From contig CADCDO010000003.1 in the NCBI GenBank assembly GCA_902800345.1, positions 1 through 64,000 of the forward strand: a stretch of DNA of 64,000 bases, read 5' to 3'. Below the pieces are notes generated by a model that was not told the origin of the DNA, searched no databases, and saw only the letters and a list, made by a program, of their open reading frames with translations. How positions within the stretch are numbered: the stretch's first letter is position 1; each line of letters opens with the position of its first letter. Below, piece after piece: positions 62,212 through 64,000 of the stretch. The translations under genes were made by a program, and so were the position numbers. Source of the stretch: Fibrobacter succinogenes. GTDB taxonomy: Bacteria; Fibrobacterota; Fibrobacteria; Fibrobacterales; Fibrobacteraceae.

Positions 62212-62347
62212 AGTTTCTTACCTGTGCAAGTTTAAGGGAATTCGGTTTCTGGATGACTGCTATCCTTCGGAACATCTTCTGCCTGTGGAAGATGCCTTGG
62301 ACGACCTTGTCGCCGTCTGCAAAAATAACGGTGGGGCCATTGGATGA
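62212..62347 (+). pseudogene. C-terminal fragment of the first gene of a DUF3990 cassette
   Basis: The open stretch reads YLCKFKGIRFLDDCYPSEH and then ALDDLVAVCKNNGG before a TGA that overlaps the next ATG (ATGA). It resembles the small helical proteins encoded just before DUF3990 toxins. No start codon or ribosome-binding site is present and the N-terminal half is missing. Confidence 0.5.
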
Positions 62348-62668
62348 TTCTGTATCATGGGACCAATTCTGACTTTTCCCAAATTAATCTGGGGAAGACC
62401 AAGCCCTACAAGGACTTTGGAAAAGGTTTGCGTAGAATGGGCTGATTTTATATACAAGAACCGGAATCGCTCGGCTAATTTTTCCCATCAATACGATGTC
62501 GTTATAGGGCCCATTGCAGATGACGGAGTTGCCTATTTGTTGAATTTGTACGAAGAGGGCCTGCGGACTTTGGAAGAACTGGCAAAGGAACTTGAATACA
62601 AGGACCTGAACAATCAGTTCTGCTTTTTGACGGATCGGGCAATTTCACTTTTGCATCGGGTAAAATAA
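62344..62668 (+). pseudogene. DUF3990 (ADP-ribosyltransferase-like) toxin, deleted and frameshifted
   Basis: The start reads MILYHGTNSDFSQINLGKTK then DFGKG, the usual N-terminus of DUF3990 proteins, whose fold is related to ADP-ribosyltransferases. After about 30 codons the frame is lost. The other frame continues with the C-terminal part (VEWADFIYKNRN, YDVVIGPIADDGVAYLLNLYEEG, LNNQFCFLTDRAISLL). Roughly 50-60 residues of the middle are missing, so the toxin is inactive. The stop overlaps the next gene (TAATG). Confidence 0.78.
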
Positions 62669-62886
62669 TGACGGCAGCGCAAAGCGAATCTCTCGTATCA
62701 AAAATTGTCGAGAAAAACGTTCAGCTTTTGATGAACGAGTTCTCCTTGGATTTGGAGTCCGCTTTCGCCTTCATATACAAGACGAAGGTGTTTGAGTCTT
62801 TGAACGCGCCTGACACGGGATTGCGTGCCCGTAGCGCCGATTACATTTACGAACTTGTGCGCGAAGAATTTTTAGCTAAACGGTAG
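62668..62886 (+). CDS. Small partner protein of the DUF3990 cassette (antitoxin-like)
   Basis: A 72-residue, mainly helical, acidic protein (LVSKIVEKNVQLLMNEFSLDLESAFAFIY, then LRARSADYIYELVREEFL). It is intact although the toxin before it is broken. Such DUF3791-like small proteins regularly accompany DUF3990 genes and are likely antitoxins. The start overlaps the toxin stop. An orphan antitoxin left after toxin loss is the simplest reading. Confidence 0.7.
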   Translation: MTAAQSESLVSKIVEKNVQLLMNEFSLDLESAFAFIYKTKVFESLNAPDTGLRARSADYIYELVREEFLAKR

Positions 62887-62887
62887 T

Positions 62888-63080
62888 TTTTGCGTTAGGC
62901 CTCCAGCCACTTGCGGCTGTGCCGCTTAGTGGCTATGGTCCCCTTTAGGGGAGATCGAAGCCCGAAGGGCCGGGAGGGCCGCTGGTGTCCCGTGCTCGGC
63001 CCTCTAGGCGGAAAAATTGCGGCGTGAGGCCGCAATTTTATGCCACGAGAGCCCGGCCCTGCGCAGCAGGGAACGCCCTG
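62888..63080 (+). ncRNA. Multi-copy structured element, copy C
   Basis: A full-length copy of 193 bases. The 5' hairpin is AGCCACT...AGTGGCT with an inner GCGGC-TGT-GCCGC (62913-62925). A TCCCC-TTTA-GGGGA hairpin follows in a place where A differs. The main helix is AAAATTGCGG/CCGCAATTTT (63013-63022, 63030-63039), closed by C-G around GTGA with the bulged G (63029) seen in A and B. The last hairpin is CCCTGC-GCA-GCAGGG, then AACGCC. The helix is almost entirely different in base from A and B, yet fully paired. It starts right after the DUF3990 partner gene and ends before the HigBA region. Confidence 0.8.
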
Positions 63081-63353
63081 ATTATAAGCATTGCAAAAAA
63101 GCGAAAAAAGGTCTTTCGAAAAAGGAAAGCCTTTTTATTTATTTTCCCTCCTTTTGAAGTGTTGCAAAAAATGCAACAATTGAATTGGTTTTCAAGGATT
63201 TCTGATGCGAATGCGTTCAAATCATTCTGCTGCGAACTACAATTGACAAAATGACGATATTTGATAATGGTTGTTTGCAAAATTGTCAGAAAAGTTACTT
63301 TCGATTAATTAGATGTTTATATTGGGGTTCTCGAAAGAATCTTTTTTAAGGGC
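63081..63353. other. AT-rich intergenic region before the HigBA pair
   Basis: Besides the terminator, a perfect hairpin TGTTGCA (63160-63166) / TGCAACA (63172-63178) around AAAAA is visible. No gene is supported. The rest is AT-rich without clear signals until the promoter at 63354. Confidence 0.5.
63105..63140. terminator. Terminator-like hairpin after copy C
   Basis: AAAAGG and CTTTC (63106-63117) pair with GAAAG and CCTTTT (63125-63135), with one bulged T. A/T runs on both sides allow function in both directions. Confidence 0.65.
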
Positions 63354-63382
63354 TTGACACCCTATTGGATAGGGGTTATATT
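63354..63382 (+). promoter_or_regulatory. higBA promoter with operator between -35 and -10
   Basis: TTGACA (63354-63359) and TATATT (63377-63382) are 17 bases apart. The spacer contains the palindrome CCCTAT-TGG-ATAGGG (63360-63374). Binding of HigA there would block RNA polymerase. The ATG at 63387 is only five bases after the -10, so the mRNA is probably leaderless; no ribosome-binding site is visible. Confidence 0.78.
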
Positions 63383-63386
63383 TGTT

Positions 63387-63743
63387 ATGACAAGAGAGTT
63401 CATCATCACCAAAGAATTTGATCGCTCATGGAATGAATTAGGCTTGACAGATGCCGATCTTAGGGAATTACAGGTGTTCCTCTGTAGAAATCCAGATGCA
63501 GGAGATATCATAGAAGGAACTGCCGGCGTAAGGAAACTTCGGTGGGCGCTAGACGGTCGTGGAAAAAGCGGAGGTGCTCGAGTTATCTATTTGGATGTTG
63601 TTTTTTCGGAGCATATTTATCTGATAACGGCATTCTCGAAAAACGAAAAGGCAAATTTAAGTAAGCAAGAGCGGAATGTAATGAAGGCTTTTGTCACCGC
63701 AATAAAAAAGGCCGAAAAGGAGTCTAGAAATGAAAAAAGATAA
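63387..63743 (+). CDS. RelE/HigB-superfamily toxin
   Basis: A 118-residue protein of the RelE-type toxin family in the HigB-2 group (PF06296-like): FIITKEFDRSWNELGLTDADLRELQVFL, GTAGVRKLRWALDGRGKSGGARVIYLD and IYLITAFSKNEKANLSKQE. The GKSGGARVIY and AFSKNEKANL blocks are the typical active-site strands of ribosome-dependent mRNases. An ATG at 63387 is chosen; the upstream TTG is part of the -35 box. The antitoxin gene starts 14 bases before its stop, the toxin-first order of HigBA. Confidence 0.9.
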   Translation: MTREFIITKEFDRSWNELGLTDADLRELQVFLCRNPDAGDIIEGTAGVRKLRWALDGRGKSGGARVIYLDVVFSEHIYLITAFSKNEKANLSKQERNVMKAFVTAIKKAEKESRNEKR

Positions 63744-64000
63744 AGTTTTTGATAGCATAATGAAGGGGCTCTCCGAAAGTCTCGAATTTGCCAAAGGTGA
63801 TTCCTCCAAGGCTAGAAGAATGAGCGTGACGGTAGCCTCTCTTCCTACATACAAGGACAAAGAAATCAAGGAAATTCGCGAAGAATTGAATCTTTCCCAG
63901 AGGAACTTCGCTTTTGTGCTGGGTGTATCTCCTAAAACTGTGGAAGCTTGGGAGTCTGGAAGAAACATCCCTCAGGGACCTGTTCAGCGCTTTCTGCAAA
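63730..64000 (+). CDS. HigA-like Xre-family antitoxin (partial)
   Basis: The frame from ATG 63730 runs off the right edge after 90 codons. It contains a helix-turn-helix of the Xre type: EIREELNLSQRNFAFVLGVSPKTVEAWESGRNIPQG, typical of HigA-2 antitoxins that follow a RelE-like toxin. About ten to fifteen C-terminal residues are probably missing. It overlaps the toxin gene by 14 bases and likely binds the palindrome at 63360-63374. Confidence 0.88.
   Translation, partial: MKKDKVFDSIMKGLSESLEFAKGDSSKARRMSVTVASLPTYKDKEIKEIREELNLSQRNFAFVLGVSPKTVEAWESGRNIPQGPVQRFLQ

Overview
The window looks like chromosomal DNA of a fibre-degrading bacterium of the Fibrobacter type. This is inferred from a very large multidomain GH9 cellulase with a basic C-terminus, a giant secreted von Willebrand protein, and several families of dispersed intergenic palindromes that have also entered genes. 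No rRNA, tRNA or CRISPR array was seen.

Region 1 (1-14.6 kb) holds the tail of an unknown gene, the GH9 cellulase, and a signalling set (membrane histidine kinase, single-domain response regulator, NtrC-type sigma54 activator with a degenerate receiver). On the minus strand follow an RlmI-like methyltransferase, nrdR and transketolase. Region 2 (14.6-30.5 kb) holds a 3028-residue secreted vWA protein, an outer-membrane-type protein, a GT-C glycosyltransferase fused to an NPCBM-like domain with its GT2 partner, a 230-base block of three identical-arm palindromes followed by 73-74 base tandem repeats, guanylate kinase, an exported protein and a lipoprotein.

Region 3 (30.8-57.9 kb) is a Wzx/Wzy-type surface polysaccharide locus. 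It has a bacillosamine-like start (aminotransferase stump, PglD-like acetyltransferase, PglC-like phosphoglycosyl transferase), glycosyltransferases, Wzy, Wzx, a pyruvyl transferase, a WbsX-type protein, rmlD-rmlC-rmlB (no rmlA), and a complete UDP-L-FucNAc set (fnlA-fnlB-fnlC). Non-polysaccharide modules are embedded in it. The phosphoglycosyl transferase is fused in frame to an MntA-type nucleotidyltransferase antitoxin, followed by a HepT-type HEPN gene. An ABC-type ATPase is coupled to a small PD-(D/E)XK-like protein. A ThDP enzyme of the MenD type is paired with an aldo/keto reductase. The locus alternates between GC-rich and AT-rich blocks, which suggests assembly by transfer. An MBOAT plus SGNH acyltransferase pair sits between a 62-codon duplicate of the fnlA 5' end and the intact fnlA.

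Region 4 (57.9-64 kb) is a defence and toxin-antitoxin island full of wrecks: an AAA ATPase remnant, an intact AAA15-like ATPase, a broken nuclease-like gene, a deleted IS3 element, a Panacea (DUF4065) antitoxin with a PemK-like partner under a palindromic operator, a broken DUF3990 cassette, and a HigBA-type pair with an operator between -35 and -10.

The strongest undescribed signal is an element of about 190 bases present as two full copies (51330-51520, 62888-63080), one 5'-truncated copy (60912-61050) and one remnant (54259-54299). The three main copies keep a 10-bp helix, a GUGA loop and a bulged G while the paired bases change in a compensatory way with G-U wobbles. This indicates a folded RNA or a hairpin mobile element marking the borders of accessory cassettes.
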